Part shown: in pieces, positions 1 through 8,298 of the stretch
Numbering within the stretch: the stretch's first letter is position 1
Layout: each line of letters begins with the position of its first letter
NCBI GenBank assembly: GCA_025548565.1
Contig: JAJLPB010000002.1
Coordinates: 124,001-188,000, forward strand
Origin: Rugamonas sp. A1-17
GTDB lineage: Bacteria; Pseudomonadota; Gammaproteobacteria; Burkholderiales; Burkholderiaceae_D
DNA length: 64,000 bases
Direction of reading: 5' to 3'
Position numbers and translations under genes: made by a program
The notes under the pieces: model-generated
What the model was told of the DNA's origin: nothing
Seen by the model: only the letters and a program-made list of their open reading frames with translations
Databases searched by the model: none

Positions 1-63
1 GCTCATCCAGCCGGCGGTGCCACCGCCAACGATAACAATTTTCCGGATCGCTTGATCGGTCAT
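1..63 (-). CDS. Tryptophan halogenase family protein, N-terminal fragment (cut by window edge)
   Basis: Only the first 21 codons are in the window, reading left from an ATG at 63. They encode MTDQAIRKIVIVGGGTAGWM followed by Ser, the N-terminal beta strand and glycine-rich FAD-binding loop (GGGTAGWM) that is characteristic of flavin-dependent tryptophan halogenases. In many proteobacteria such genes sit directly behind TonB-dependent receptors of the Xanthomonas/Caulobacter type and their true substrate is unknown, so halogenation of tryptophan itself should not be assumed. It lies 78 bp downstream of the receptor gene on the same strand and is probably co-transcribed with it. The family call rests on this short motif plus context. 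Confidence 0.75.
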   Translation of the reverse strand, partial: MTDQAIRKIVIVGGGTAGWMS

Positions 64-99
64 CCCTGCTGCTCCTTATGCGAGGCACCATTATGCCAT

Positions 100-127
100 C
101 GCCTCCCGCAGCGGACCGCGGGAGGCG
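100..127 (-). other. Intercistronic stem-loop between receptor and halogenase genes
   Basis: CGCCTCCCGC at 100-109 and GCGGGAGGCG at 118-127 form a perfect 10-bp GC-rich stem with an 8-base loop. It follows the receptor stop codon on the minus strand and precedes the halogenase start. No T-run follows, so it is more likely an mRNA-stabilising or expression-balancing hairpin inside an operon than a full terminator. Confidence 0.55.
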
Positions 128-141
128 GGTGCTACGTCAAC

Positions 142-3100
142 TCAGAACGAGAAATGCGCCTTCAGGTAGTAGCTGCGGCCGGTGAAGTTGGCGAAGTGCT
201 CCTTCAGACCGATTTGCTGCTGCATATACTGCTTGAACATGGCGTTGGTCAGGTTGCCGACGTCGAACGACACGGTGATGTTCTCGTTCACCTTGTACTG
301 CACGCCAAGGTCGGTCTGGCCATACGCCCCGCCCCAGACCGGCAGCGCGTAGTTCACCGAGCCCGACTGGCCCTTGTTCGGGCTGTTCGGATTCTGGTCG
401 ATGCCATCGCCGCCGTTGGTGCCGAAGGCGTTGATCACCTGCAGGTAGTCCGAACGCCAGCTGTAGGCCAGACGCGCCGACCACGGCCCTTTGTCGTACA
501 GCAGGGCGAAGTTCACGGCGTTCTTGGACGTGCCCAGCATCGGTTCGCTGCCCAGCACGCGGCCGTCGGTGTCGCAACCGGCCAGGTTACGCAGGGTTTC
601 CGACTCCAGCGTACCCTTCGGCGTGCACCACAGGGCGGTCGGGGCGTGCATATCCTGCTTGCTGCGGATATAGGTGTAGTTGCCCTGCACCCCGATGCCC
701 TTCAGCCAGTCCGGCAGATTGTCGAAGTAATGCTGGAAGCCCACCTCGGCACCGTAGGCGCGCGCATCGGCGCCGTTGGCCGGCCCATTGGTCAGGAAGT
801 CATGCTTCACGCCGGCGGAGTCGCTCAGCGTGTTGATCACCGTGCGGTTGATGATGATGTCCTTGATCTTCTTGTGGAACAGCGACATCGTCAGCGAACT
901 GCCATGGCTGAGGTACCACTCCGCCGTCAGATCCAGGTTGTTCGACAGGACCGGTTTGAGCAGCGGGTTGCCGGCGCTGTCGCCGGTGTAGTCGATCGAA
1001 TCGAGCACGGTCTGCTTGGTCACCGGATCGACGTGCGTCTTGGGCGACAGATTCAGCGTGGTGTACTGCTGCATCTGATAGAAGTCGGGCCGCGACATGC
1101 CTTTCGACACGGCGAAGCGGAACTGCAGCTCGTCGCTGGCCTTCATGCGCAGGTTCAGGCTCGGCAAGACGTTGGTGTAGTTGTTGTCGATCGTGTGCAG
1201 GTCGTTCACCGCCGCAAGCGTCGGCACGCCCTGCACCTGGGTTCCGGTCGGCGGGCTGAAGATCGTCATGCCGGTCGCCTTCTCCTCGGTCCTCACGACG
1301 CGCACGCCAACATTGCCATCGACCGGATAGCGCAGGTTATCGAAACCGAAGCGCAACTGGGAATAAACGGCCTTGGTGCGCTCTTTCTGCTGGTTGGTGT
1401 CGCTCGGACCGCCGAACACCGAAGGCTTCCAGTTGGTGCAATCGCCGGTGGTGCCGGGGTTGTTGCAGTAGTTGTTGGCGTAGTTGTGCAATTCCTGATA
1501 GGCAGCCGGCGCGGACGTGAAGGAGCTGCTCACCATCGCCTGGGTCGGAACGATGATGGTCGGCGCCGCCGGCAGGGTGCCGTTGAAGAAGTTGCCGAAG
1601 CTGTGGGCGACGTAGTTCGCCTGCCCCAGGCGCGGATCGGTCAGGACCGCGAAGTGGCTGTAGGGCTGCCAGCTGTCGCCGACCGACCAGGACTGGGTGA
1701 TGTTCTGCCACTCGTTGCCGCCATTGCCGCCGTGCGTACGGTTGGTGACCGAATCGCGGTCGGTCATGCGCAGGCCGAAACGCAGGTCGCGCAGCACCGG
1801 CGAATCGAACACGAACCGGGCATCGGCCCGCGCCACATCCTGCGTGGCCACCGCCGCGTCGCGGTGCTCCTGGGCGAAGCTCCAGTAGTAGTTGTTGGCG
1901 TTGGCCAGCCAGGCGCGGTCGCTGGCGTCGAAGGTGTAGGTCGGCACCGAGGTCCGCAGGTCGACCGTCTCCTTGGGCATGAAGCCGCCCAGGCCGACCG
2001 TGTTGTCGTAGGCCTGGGTGGTGGCACGCGTGTGCTGCAGATCGGCGGTGAGGGTCCACTGATCGTTCGGGCGCCACTGGATGTTCCAGGACAGGTCCGA
2101 GGTGTCGGCCTTGCGGCTCGAACGGCGCGCGTCGGTACCGAAGCCGATACCGTTGCTCAGGCCGAAGCCGCCGTCGGTCGGGTTGTGCAGGACGCCCGTC
2201 AGCAGCGCGCCCTTGGAATCGTAGGTCGCGCCCGGATCGACGGTCAGCGTGGCCGGCGTGGTGGACATGAAGAAGCCTGCCTCCTCGGTGTACATCTTGT
2301 ACTTCGATTTGAAGTAGGTCATCGAGGAAGACCAATTGTCTTTCTTCCATTGCAGGGCGCCGTACAGGCCGTCGCGGGTGCGGTCGAAGGTGTTCGAGCT
2401 CCAGCTCGCACCCGGGCTGATCCAGCGGGTCTGGCCGGGCGTGATGTCGGTACGCGGAATGTAGGGGCTCACGCCCATGCTGTCGCTGGCGGTGGAAATC
2501 TCCGAATGCGCCAGGTCGAGCAGCGCGCCGAACTGGCCCAGCGGGGTGGTCCAGCGGTTCGAGATCAGGCCGGACAGTCCCGGCCGGGTGCGCGTGCTGC
2601 GGCTGGCGCGCGACTCTTCCACCGACAGCGCCGCCTTGAAGCCCTTGTAATCGAACGGCAGCGCGGTGCGCAGGTTGACCAGGCCGCCGATCGCGCCCTC
2701 GACCTGCTCGGCGGACGGATTCTTGTAGACGTCCACGCCGGCCATCAGCTCGGGCGGCACGTCCTCGAAGCTCAGCGCGCGGCCGCCGTTGGCGGAGAAC
2801 GAGTCGCGCCCGTTCAGTTCCGAACGCACATAGTTCATGCCGCGCACCGACACCCCGGTACCCTCGGCGGCGAAGCGCTGGATGCCGTCGCCCGTGCTTT
2901 GCAGCGGGTCGGCGCGGTACTGGGTGCGGTCGATGGAAACGCCCGGGATGCGCTGCAGCACCTCGGTCACCGAGCGGTCGGGCAGTTTGCCGATGTCGGC
3001 GGCGACGATCGAATCGACGATCTCGTCCGAATTCCTTTTGATGTTGGCGGCCGACTCCAGCGCCGCGCGCTGGCCAGCCACGACCACCGTAATGGATTTG

Positions 3101-3213
3101 GGGTCCTTGTCTTTATCCGTGGGGGTGCCGGTCTGCGCAAATACCACGCCACTGGCCAAGAGCATTGCTTGTGCAACCGCGGCAGCGATCGCTGTTTTTT
3201 TTAATTCATTCAA
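142..3213 (-). CDS. TonB-dependent receptor (Xanthomonas/Caulobacter-type, TIGR01782-like)
   Basis: Outer-membrane active transporter of about 1023 residues. The chosen start is a TTG at 3213 because GGAG lies six bases upstream and the product then begins MNELKKTAIAAAVAQAMLLA, a normal signal peptide ending near VVFA-QT; the upstream in-frame ATG would add 25 unlikely residues. A plug domain follows (about residues 50-170, with DIGKLPDRSVTEVLQRIPGV), then a long beta-barrel rich in aromatic strand ends, closing with YYLKAHFSF, the terminal-Phe signature of an outer-membrane barrel. Plug wording and length match receptors that import oligosaccharides in Xanthomonas and Caulobacter. It is followed on the same strand by a tryptophan-halogenase-like gene, a frequent pairing. 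The ligand cannot be read from sequence; the nearby arabinosidases make a plant glycan a fair guess. Confidence 0.9.
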   Translation of the reverse strand: MNELKKTAIAAAVAQAMLLASGVVFAQTGTPTDKDKDPKSITVVVAGQRAALESAANIKRNSDEIVDSIVAADIGKLPDRSVTEVLQRIPGVSIDRTQYRADPLQSTGDGIQRFAAEGTGVSVRGMNYVRSELNGRDSFSANGGRALSFEDVPPELMAGVDVYKNPSAEQVEGAIGGLVNLRTALPFDYKGFKAALSVEESRASRSTRTRPGLSGLISNRWTTPLGQFGALLDLAHSEISTASDSMGVSPYIPRTDITPGQTRWISPGASWSSNTFDRTRDGLYGALQWKKDNWSSSMTYFKSKYKMYTEEAGFFMSTTPATLTVDPGATYDSKGALLTGVLHNPTDGGFGLSNGIGFGTDARRSSRKADTSDLSWNIQWRPNDQWTLTADLQHTRATTQAYDNTVGLGGFMPKETVDLRTSVPTYTFDASDRAWLANANNYYWSFAQEHRDAAVATQDVARADARFVFDSPVLRDLRFGLRMTDRDSVTNRTHGGNGGNEWQNITQSWSVGDSWQPYSHFAVLTDPRLGQANYVAHSFGNFFNGTLPAAPTIIVPTQAMVSSSFTSAPAAYQELHNYANNYCNNPGTTGDCTNWKPSVFGGPSDTNQQKERTKAVYSQLRFGFDNLRYPVDGNVGVRVVRTEEKATGMTIFSPPTGTQVQGVPTLAAVNDLHTIDNNYTNVLPSLNLRMKASDELQFRFAVSKGMSRPDFYQMQQYTTLNLSPKTHVDPVTKQTVLDSIDYTGDSAGNPLLKPVLSNNLDLTAEWYLSHGSSLTMSLFHKKIKDIIINRTVINTLSDSAGVKHDFLTNGPANGADARAYGAEVGFQHYFDNLPDWLKGIGVQGNYTYIRSKQDMHAPTALWCTPKGTLESETLRNLAGCDTDGRVLGSEPMLGTSKNAVNFALLYDKGPWSARLAYSWRSDYLQVINAFGTNGGDGIDQNPNSPNKGQSGSVNYALPVWGGAYGQTDLGVQYKVNENITVSFDVGNLTNAMFKQYMQQQIGLKEHFANFTGRSYYLKAHFSF

Positions 3214-3691
3214 TTTTGTCTCCGTCTTTGTATGATGCCACCATACGACCAGGCGGCAAACAGATGTTGCTTGCAGCATCGATCCCACTCAATCACAAAA
3301 ATCCTCAATCCCAAGAATGAAATTCCGCATCCGGGCAGCCGTCCCCGTGCGGACCGCCAGCCCGCCGGCAGCGTCGCAGCGCTACGTGTCGCTCCCCTGC
3401 AACACGCGCTCGCGGCCGGCCGGTGCCACCGGCTTGATCATCCGCATTCCGCCCTTTCCTGCCGCCTCGATTGCCCAAAGCGGCTTGGTGGCAGCATGCG
3501 GCCGCATCGACTTATGAAATCATTAATGTTGAATGAAATACCGGACGCTCGATAACGCTCACCGGCACCTGCACGGCAGCGACTGGTTATCGGGAGTATC
3601 AGGCAAGAATTCGCTTGAATCGGGCTATCAGCTGCAAGAACCCGCTCAATAGAATGCAAGCTTGCATTGCCACCTGAGCGGAGAGTACGGA
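3214..3691. promoter_or_regulatory. Divergent intergenic region between receptor and iorA-like gene
   Basis: This 478-bp stretch separates two divergently transcribed genes and must hold both promoters. No convincing gene is seen in it. A 7-bp inverted repeat CGATAAC (3550-3556) / GTTATCG (3586-3592), spaced by 29 bases, could be a regulator site or chance. Composition drops in GC near 3290-3330 and 3515-3545, as expected for promoter DNA, but I could not place confident -35/-10 boxes. Confidence 0.35.
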
Positions 3692-4150
3692 ATGATCACC
3701 TTGAATATCAACGGTACGACGACACGCGTCGACGTCGCTGCCGATACGCCACTGCTGTGGGTGCTGCGCGACACGCTGCACCTGACGGGCACCAAATATG
3801 GCTGCGGCATGGGCTTGTGCGGCGCCTGCACCGCGCATCTGGACGGCACCCCGATACGCTCCTGCAGCACGCCGGTTTCTGCGGCCGCCGGCAAAAAGAT
3901 CGTCACCATCGAAGGCATCGACCGCGCGCGTATCGGCCAGGTCGTGCAGGAAGCCTGGAAAAAGCTGGACGTGGTCCAGTGCGGCTACTGCCAGTCCGGC
4001 CAGATCATGAGCGCGGTCGCGCTGTTGGAAGGCAATCGCAAGCCAAGCGACGCCGACATCGACACCGCCATGGCAGGCAACATCTGCCGCTGCGCCACCT
4101 ATGTGCGCATCCGCGCCGCCATCCACGAAGCCGCACAGGAGCTCGCATGA
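3692..4150 (+). CDS. (2Fe-2S)-binding subunit of a molybdenum hydroxylase (IorA type)
   Basis: A 152-residue electron-transfer subunit of the xanthine-dehydrogenase family. A plant-type ferredoxin domain holds one cluster with C38, C43, C46 and C58 ([16 protein letters not shown] region); the C-terminal helical domain holds the second with CGYCQSGQ and NICRCATY. This CxxC plus CxC pattern is diagnostic for the small subunit of isoquinoline 1-oxidoreductase and related aldehyde dehydrogenases. The ATG at 3692 was chosen because GGAGAGTACGG precedes it and the product then starts at the first beta strand (MITLNING). The stop overlaps the start of the large subunit by four bases, indicating translational coupling. 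No FAD subunit gene is adjacent, as in IorAB. Confidence 0.92.
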   Translation: MITLNINGTTTRVDVAADTPLLWVLRDTLHLTGTKYGCGMGLCGACTAHLDGTPIRSCSTPVSAAAGKKIVTIEGIDRARIGQVVQEAWKKLDVVQCGYCQSGQIMSAVALLEGNRKPSDADIDTAMAGNICRCATYVRIRAAIHEAAQELA

Positions 4151-6336
4151 ACATCCCCCGCATCGAGAACGACAGCCGCCGCAGTTTCCTGCGCAGTACG
4201 CTGCAAGCGGCGGCCGGCCTGACCCTGGCTGTCTATCTCCCCGGAACGCAGGCAGCCGCCACCGCGGCCGAGGCAACGGAGTTCGAACCGAACGCTTTCG
4301 TTCGGATCGGAACGGATGGCACGGTAACCGTCATCGCCAAGCACATTGAAATGGGCCAGGGCGCCCACACCGGCCTCGCCACGCTGGTGGCGGAAGAACT
4401 GGACGCGGCCTGGTCGCAGGTCCGCGTGGAAGGCGCGCCGGCGGACGCCCGCCGCTACAACAACCTGGCGTTCGGTCCTTTCCAGGGCACGGGCGGCAGC
4501 ACCGCCATCGCCAACTCCTGGGAGCAGCTGCGCAAGGCTGGCGCCAGCGCCCGCGCGATGCTGGTATCGGCTGCGGCGGCGCAATGGCACGTGCCGGCCG
4601 GCGAGATCAGCGTCAGCGAAGGCGTGCTCTCGCACGGCGCCCGCAAGGCCAGCTTCGGCGAGCTGGCAACCGCGGCGGCGCTGTTGCCGGTTCCGGCCGA
4701 CGTGCCGCTGAAATCGCCCAAGGACTTCAAACTGATCGGCAAGCGGGTGCGCCGCAAGGATAGCGCGGACAAGGTCAACGGCCGCGCGCAATTTACCCAG
4801 GACTTGCACCTGCCCGGCATGCTGACCGCCGTCGTCGCCCATGCGCCGCGCTTCGGCGCCACCGTAAAATCCTTCGACGCCAGCAAGGCCCGGGCCGTCA
4901 AAGGCGTGGTGAATGTGGTGCGGATTCCGACCGGCGTGGCCGTCCTCGCACGCGATACCTGGAGCGCCAAGAAAGGCCGCGACGCGCTGCACGTGGTGTG
5001 GGATGAATCCCATGCGTTCAAGCTGGGAAGCGAGGAAATCTTCGCCGAATACCGCGCGCTGGCGCAACGGCCGGGCGTGGTCGCCAACAGCCAGGGCGAC
5101 GCCGAAGCCGCCTTGGCCAACTCGGCCCGCGTGCTCCGCGCCACCTATGACTTCCCCTATCTCGCGCATGCGCCGATGGAGCCGTTGAACTGCGTCGTGC
5201 GCATCGGCGAGCATGAATGCGAACTGTGGTATGGCGCGCAGTTCCAATCCATCGACCAGGCCGCGGTCGCCGCGCTGCTCGGACTGCCGCCGGAAAAAGT
5301 GAAGCTCAATATGCTCTACGCGGGTGGCAGCTTTGGCCGGCGCGCCAGCAAGGACGCCGACTACGTGCTGGAAGCGGTGCAGATCGCCAAGGCCAGCAAA
5401 TCGCGCGCGCCGGTCAAGATGGTCTGGCTGCGCGAGGATGATATGCGGGCCGGCTATTACCGCCCTGCTTTCCACCATGCGCTGGAAGCGTCGCTGGGCG
5501 CCGATGGGCTGCCCACCGGCTGGCGCCACCGCCTGGTGGGCCAGTCGATCATAGCCGGCACGGCATTCGCAGGCATGATGATCAAGGATGGCATTGACGC
5601 GGTGTCCGTCGAGGGGGCGGCAAATCTGCCGTATGGCATTCCCGCGATGCGCGTCGAACTGCACACGCCGACCGGGAGTCCGGTGCCGGTGCTGTGGTGG
5701 CGTTCGGTTGGCTCGACACACACCGCCTACTCCACCGAGACCTTTATCGACGAACTGGCAAGCCACGCCGGACAAGATCCAGTCGCCTACCGGCTAGCGC
5801 TGCTCGGCAAGCACCCTCGCCATGCCGGCGTGCTGAAACTGGCCGCTGAACAGGCCGGCTGGGGCAAGCCACTGCAAGCGGGCCCGGACGGCACGCGCCG
5901 CGGGCGCGGCATCGCGGTGCATGAAGCGTTCGGCACCTACGTGGCCCAGGCGGCCGAGGTGACAGTGAACGCCGACGGCAGCTTCAGCGTGGACCGCGTC
6001 GTCTGCGCTGTCGACTGCGGCATCGTCGTCAATCCCGACGTCGTGCGCGCCCAGGTCGAAGGCGGCGTGGGCTTCGCGTTGTCGGCGGCGCTGCACGGCG
6101 CCATCACACTGAAGGACGGGGCCGTAGAGCAGTCCAACTTCCACGACTATGCGCCTGTCCGCATCACCGAAATGCCCAGGGTGGAGGTGCATATCGTCGC
6201 GTCGGCTGAAAAGCCTACCGGCATCGGCGAACCAGGCGTGCCACCGCTGGCGCCCGCCGTGGCGAACGCCCTGGCCGCCGCCACCGGGAAACGGCTGCGC
6301 AACCTGCCGTTCCGCACGGAGGAGCTGAAGGCCTGA
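4147..6336 (+). CDS. Molybdopterin-binding large subunit of a molybdenum hydroxylase (IorB type)
   Basis: A 729-residue catalytic subunit that would hydroxylate an N-heteroaromatic or oxidise an aldehyde at a Mo-molybdopterin-cytosine-dinucleotide centre. The N-terminus carries a Tat signal (SRRSFLRS followed by a hydrophobic stretch ending near QAAA), so the folded heterodimer is probably exported with its small partner riding along. Recognisable cofactor motifs are [19 protein letters not shown] and the C-terminal [18 protein letters not shown], whose Glu is the usual catalytic base. The start codon overlaps the iorA-like stop (ATGA). The substrate is unknown: this family is annotated both as isoquinoline 1-oxidoreductase beta subunit and as xanthine-dehydrogenase-family protein. 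No chaperone (XdhC) or cytochrome gene is adjacent. Confidence 0.9.
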   Translation: MNIPRIENDSRRSFLRSTLQAAAGLTLAVYLPGTQAAATAAEATEFEPNAFVRIGTDGTVTVIAKHIEMGQGAHTGLATLVAEELDAAWSQVRVEGAPADARRYNNLAFGPFQGTGGSTAIANSWEQLRKAGASARAMLVSAAAAQWHVPAGEISVSEGVLSHGARKASFGELATAAALLPVPADVPLKSPKDFKLIGKRVRRKDSADKVNGRAQFTQDLHLPGMLTAVVAHAPRFGATVKSFDASKARAVKGVVNVVRIPTGVAVLARDTWSAKKGRDALHVVWDESHAFKLGSEEIFAEYRALAQRPGVVANSQGDAEAALANSARVLRATYDFPYLAHAPMEPLNCVVRIGEHECELWYGAQFQSIDQAAVAALLGLPPEKVKLNMLYAGGSFGRRASKDADYVLEAVQIAKASKSRAPVKMVWLREDDMRAGYYRPAFHHALEASLGADGLPTGWRHRLVGQSIIAGTAFAGMMIKDGIDAVSVEGAANLPYGIPAMRVELHTPTGSPVPVLWWRSVGSTHTAYSTETFIDELASHAGQDPVAYRLALLGKHPRHAGVLKLAAEQAGWGKPLQAGPDGTRRGRGIAVHEAFGTYVAQAAEVTVNADGSFSVDRVVCAVDCGIVVNPDVVRAQVEGGVGFALSAALHGAITLKDGAVEQSNFHDYAPVRITEMPRVEVHIVASAEKPTGIGEPGVPPLAPAVANALAAATGKRLRNLPFRTEELKA

Positions 6337-6369
6337 TGGCGTCAGCCGCGACGAAGCGGCGCGCCACAG

Positions 6370-8298
6370 CTAGCTGCGGCGCCAGTACAGATGGTAGCTG
6401 TCGTGCGCGATGCGGTGGAACGGCACCAGTTCGTACCCCTGCCCCGGCGCATCCAGGCGGAAGACCAGCCCGCGCCCGCTGCGCCGCACGACGGCTTCGA
6501 TCTCGGCGCCGTTCAGCCGCAGTGAAGGCAGCTCGTATTGTTCCTTGATCTTCATGCCAAATCCGTTTCCCGCGAGGATATCGGAACCGGGCGTGTAGCC
6601 GTCCCGGCCCAGGCGCGCCGCCAGCACCAGCGGTCCGTACATGATCGCCGCCACATCCGGCGTTCCGGGCAAGGGCGCCCAGTGCAAGTGCATCGGCATG
6701 TCGACATCGAGCACGTCGCCGTCATGCCAGGTCCGCTCGATCTCCACATAGCGGCCGGGCCGGTCGCTTTCGACCACGACGCGGCCATTCAGCCGCACCG
6801 TCAGGCGCCGGCACCAGCCCGGATGCCGCAAGCGGATGGCAAATTCCCTGGGATGCTGCATCTGCAGCGCCAGGCGGGTGGCGCCCTGTTCCGGGAACAG
6901 GGTCGTCTGACGCAGGCGCAGGCCCTGCCCGGCCCAGCGCAGGTCCGAGGCGATATACAGGTTCACATACAGCACGCTGTTGTCGTGGAAATAGATCGCT
7001 TCCCCGTGCTTCGCGTGATTCTCCATCCCGGTTCCGGTGCAGCACCAGAACGATTGCTCCGGCTTGCAATAGTGCTTCCGGTAGCCGGGACGCGTCGCCT
7101 GGAAGTAGGTCACCATGCCGCTGTCGGGATCTTGCGAGGCGAGTATCCCGTTCAGCAGCGCACGCTCGTAATAGTCGGCATAGCTGGCCGCCGGGCTGGA
7201 GGCAAACAGCGCTTGGGTCAGCCGTAGCATGTTGTAGGTGCAGCAGGTTTCCATCGTCTGGACCGAACCAAGACGTTCTCCCGCTTGCCGTGGAGGGAAA
7301 AATTTTTCTTCGTCGCCATGCCCGCCGGTGGCGTAAGAGCGTTGTTCAACCACATTTTTCCAGAAGTAGCGCGCAGCCTGCCGGTACTCGGTCCGTCCAG
7401 TGAGCCCATGCAGCCGGGCGAAGCCCACCACCTTGGGGATCTGGGTGTTGGCATGCAGGCCGTCCAGTGTGTCGCGTCCATCGGCCAGCGGATCGAGCAG
7501 CATGCGATGGCTGAACCGCTCGGCCAGGCGCAGGTAGCGCGCCTCCCTGGTCAGCACATGCAGGTCCGCCAGCACTTCGTTCATGCCGCCGTGTTCGAGA
7601 TCGAGCATCTTCTGGAATTGCGCGTCATCCAGCGGCCGCGCCGCCTCGTCGATCCAGTCGGCAATGCGCGCCAGGATGACGAGGGCATCGTCATTCCCCG
7701 CTTGCAAATGCGCGTCGCGCAACCCGGCCATGATTTTGTGCATCGTGTACCACGGGACGCCGGCGACCGGCTTGCCCGACAAGCAGTTGCGCAACTGCGT
7801 GTCACCGTCGGGAAAGGCGCAGACGAGGCGCCCGGGCGCCGCTTCGTGGCAAGCGCGCAATTCGCTCACCACATAGTCCACCCGCTCGCGCATCGCCGCC
7901 CGCCCCGTGGCCGCCCACATCATCGAGGCGGCGCTCAGGAAATGGCCCAAGGTGTGGCCGGGGCAAAGCTCCATCGATTCCCAGCCTCCGTACACGGGCG
8001 CCTTGGGCGCCAGGCCGGCATTGACACGGAAATTGTGCAGCAGGCGGTCGCAGTTCAACGACTCCAGATAGCGCAGATTGAGCTCCTGCGACTTGCGGAA
8101 CGGGCCGTCGAGCAAGCGCACGTCGGCCAGCGCGAAGGCTTGCACCGGCTCGCTTTGGTCCGACTCCTGAGCCGCTCCGGCGCGCCAGCCGGCCAGCAAC
8201 GGCGCGGCCGCCAGCGATTGCATCAAGCGGCGCCGGCGTACGTCCGCCGGCAGCGCTGCTGGCATCGAATGGTTCTTATTCTTGAATGACATATTCAT
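6370..8298 (-). CDS. GH127 family beta-L-arabinofuranosidase (DUF1680)
   Basis: A 642-residue glycoside hydrolase expected to release L-arabinofuranose from beta-linked substrates such as extensin or arabinogalactan side chains. After a Tat-like leader (RRRRLMQSLAAAPLLAGW) comes an (alpha/alpha)6 domain and then beta-sandwich domains. The zinc-thiolate site known from HypBA1 (one Glu, three Cys) can be followed: HGDEEKFF, then METCCTYN, then FWCCTGTGMENHAKHG, the first Cys of the CC pair being the expected nucleophile. The ATG at 8298 overlaps the stop of the upstream GH51 gene (ATGA), so the two are translationally coupled, which favours it over the second ATG at 8292. The partner alpha-L-arabinofuranosidase supports a role in arabinan or arabinoxylan use. 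Confidence 0.9.
   Translation of the reverse strand: MNMSFKNKNHSMPAALPADVRRRRLMQSLAAAPLLAGWRAGAAQESDQSEPVQAFALADVRLLDGPFRKSQELNLRYLESLNCDRLLHNFRVNAGLAPKAPVYGGWESMELCPGHTLGHFLSAASMMWAATGRAAMRERVDYVVSELRACHEAAPGRLVCAFPDGDTQLRNCLSGKPVAGVPWYTMHKIMAGLRDAHLQAGNDDALVILARIADWIDEAARPLDDAQFQKMLDLEHGGMNEVLADLHVLTREARYLRLAERFSHRMLLDPLADGRDTLDGLHANTQIPKVVGFARLHGLTGRTEYRQAARYFWKNVVEQRSYATGGHGDEEKFFPPRQAGERLGSVQTMETCCTYNMLRLTQALFASSPAASYADYYERALLNGILASQDPDSGMVTYFQATRPGYRKHYCKPEQSFWCCTGTGMENHAKHGEAIYFHDNSVLYVNLYIASDLRWAGQGLRLRQTTLFPEQGATRLALQMQHPREFAIRLRHPGWCRRLTVRLNGRVVVESDRPGRYVEIERTWHDGDVLDVDMPMHLHWAPLPGTPDVAAIMYGPLVLAARLGRDGYTPGSDILAGNGFGMKIKEQYELPSLRLNGAEIEAVVRRSGRGLVFRLDAPGQGYELVPFHRIAHDSYHLYWRRS

Noticed and set aside
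52..3204. 1050-codon open frame on the plus strand
   Set aside because: Antisense to the TonB receptor gene; Arg/His/Val-rich shadow without domain patterns, caused by high GC.
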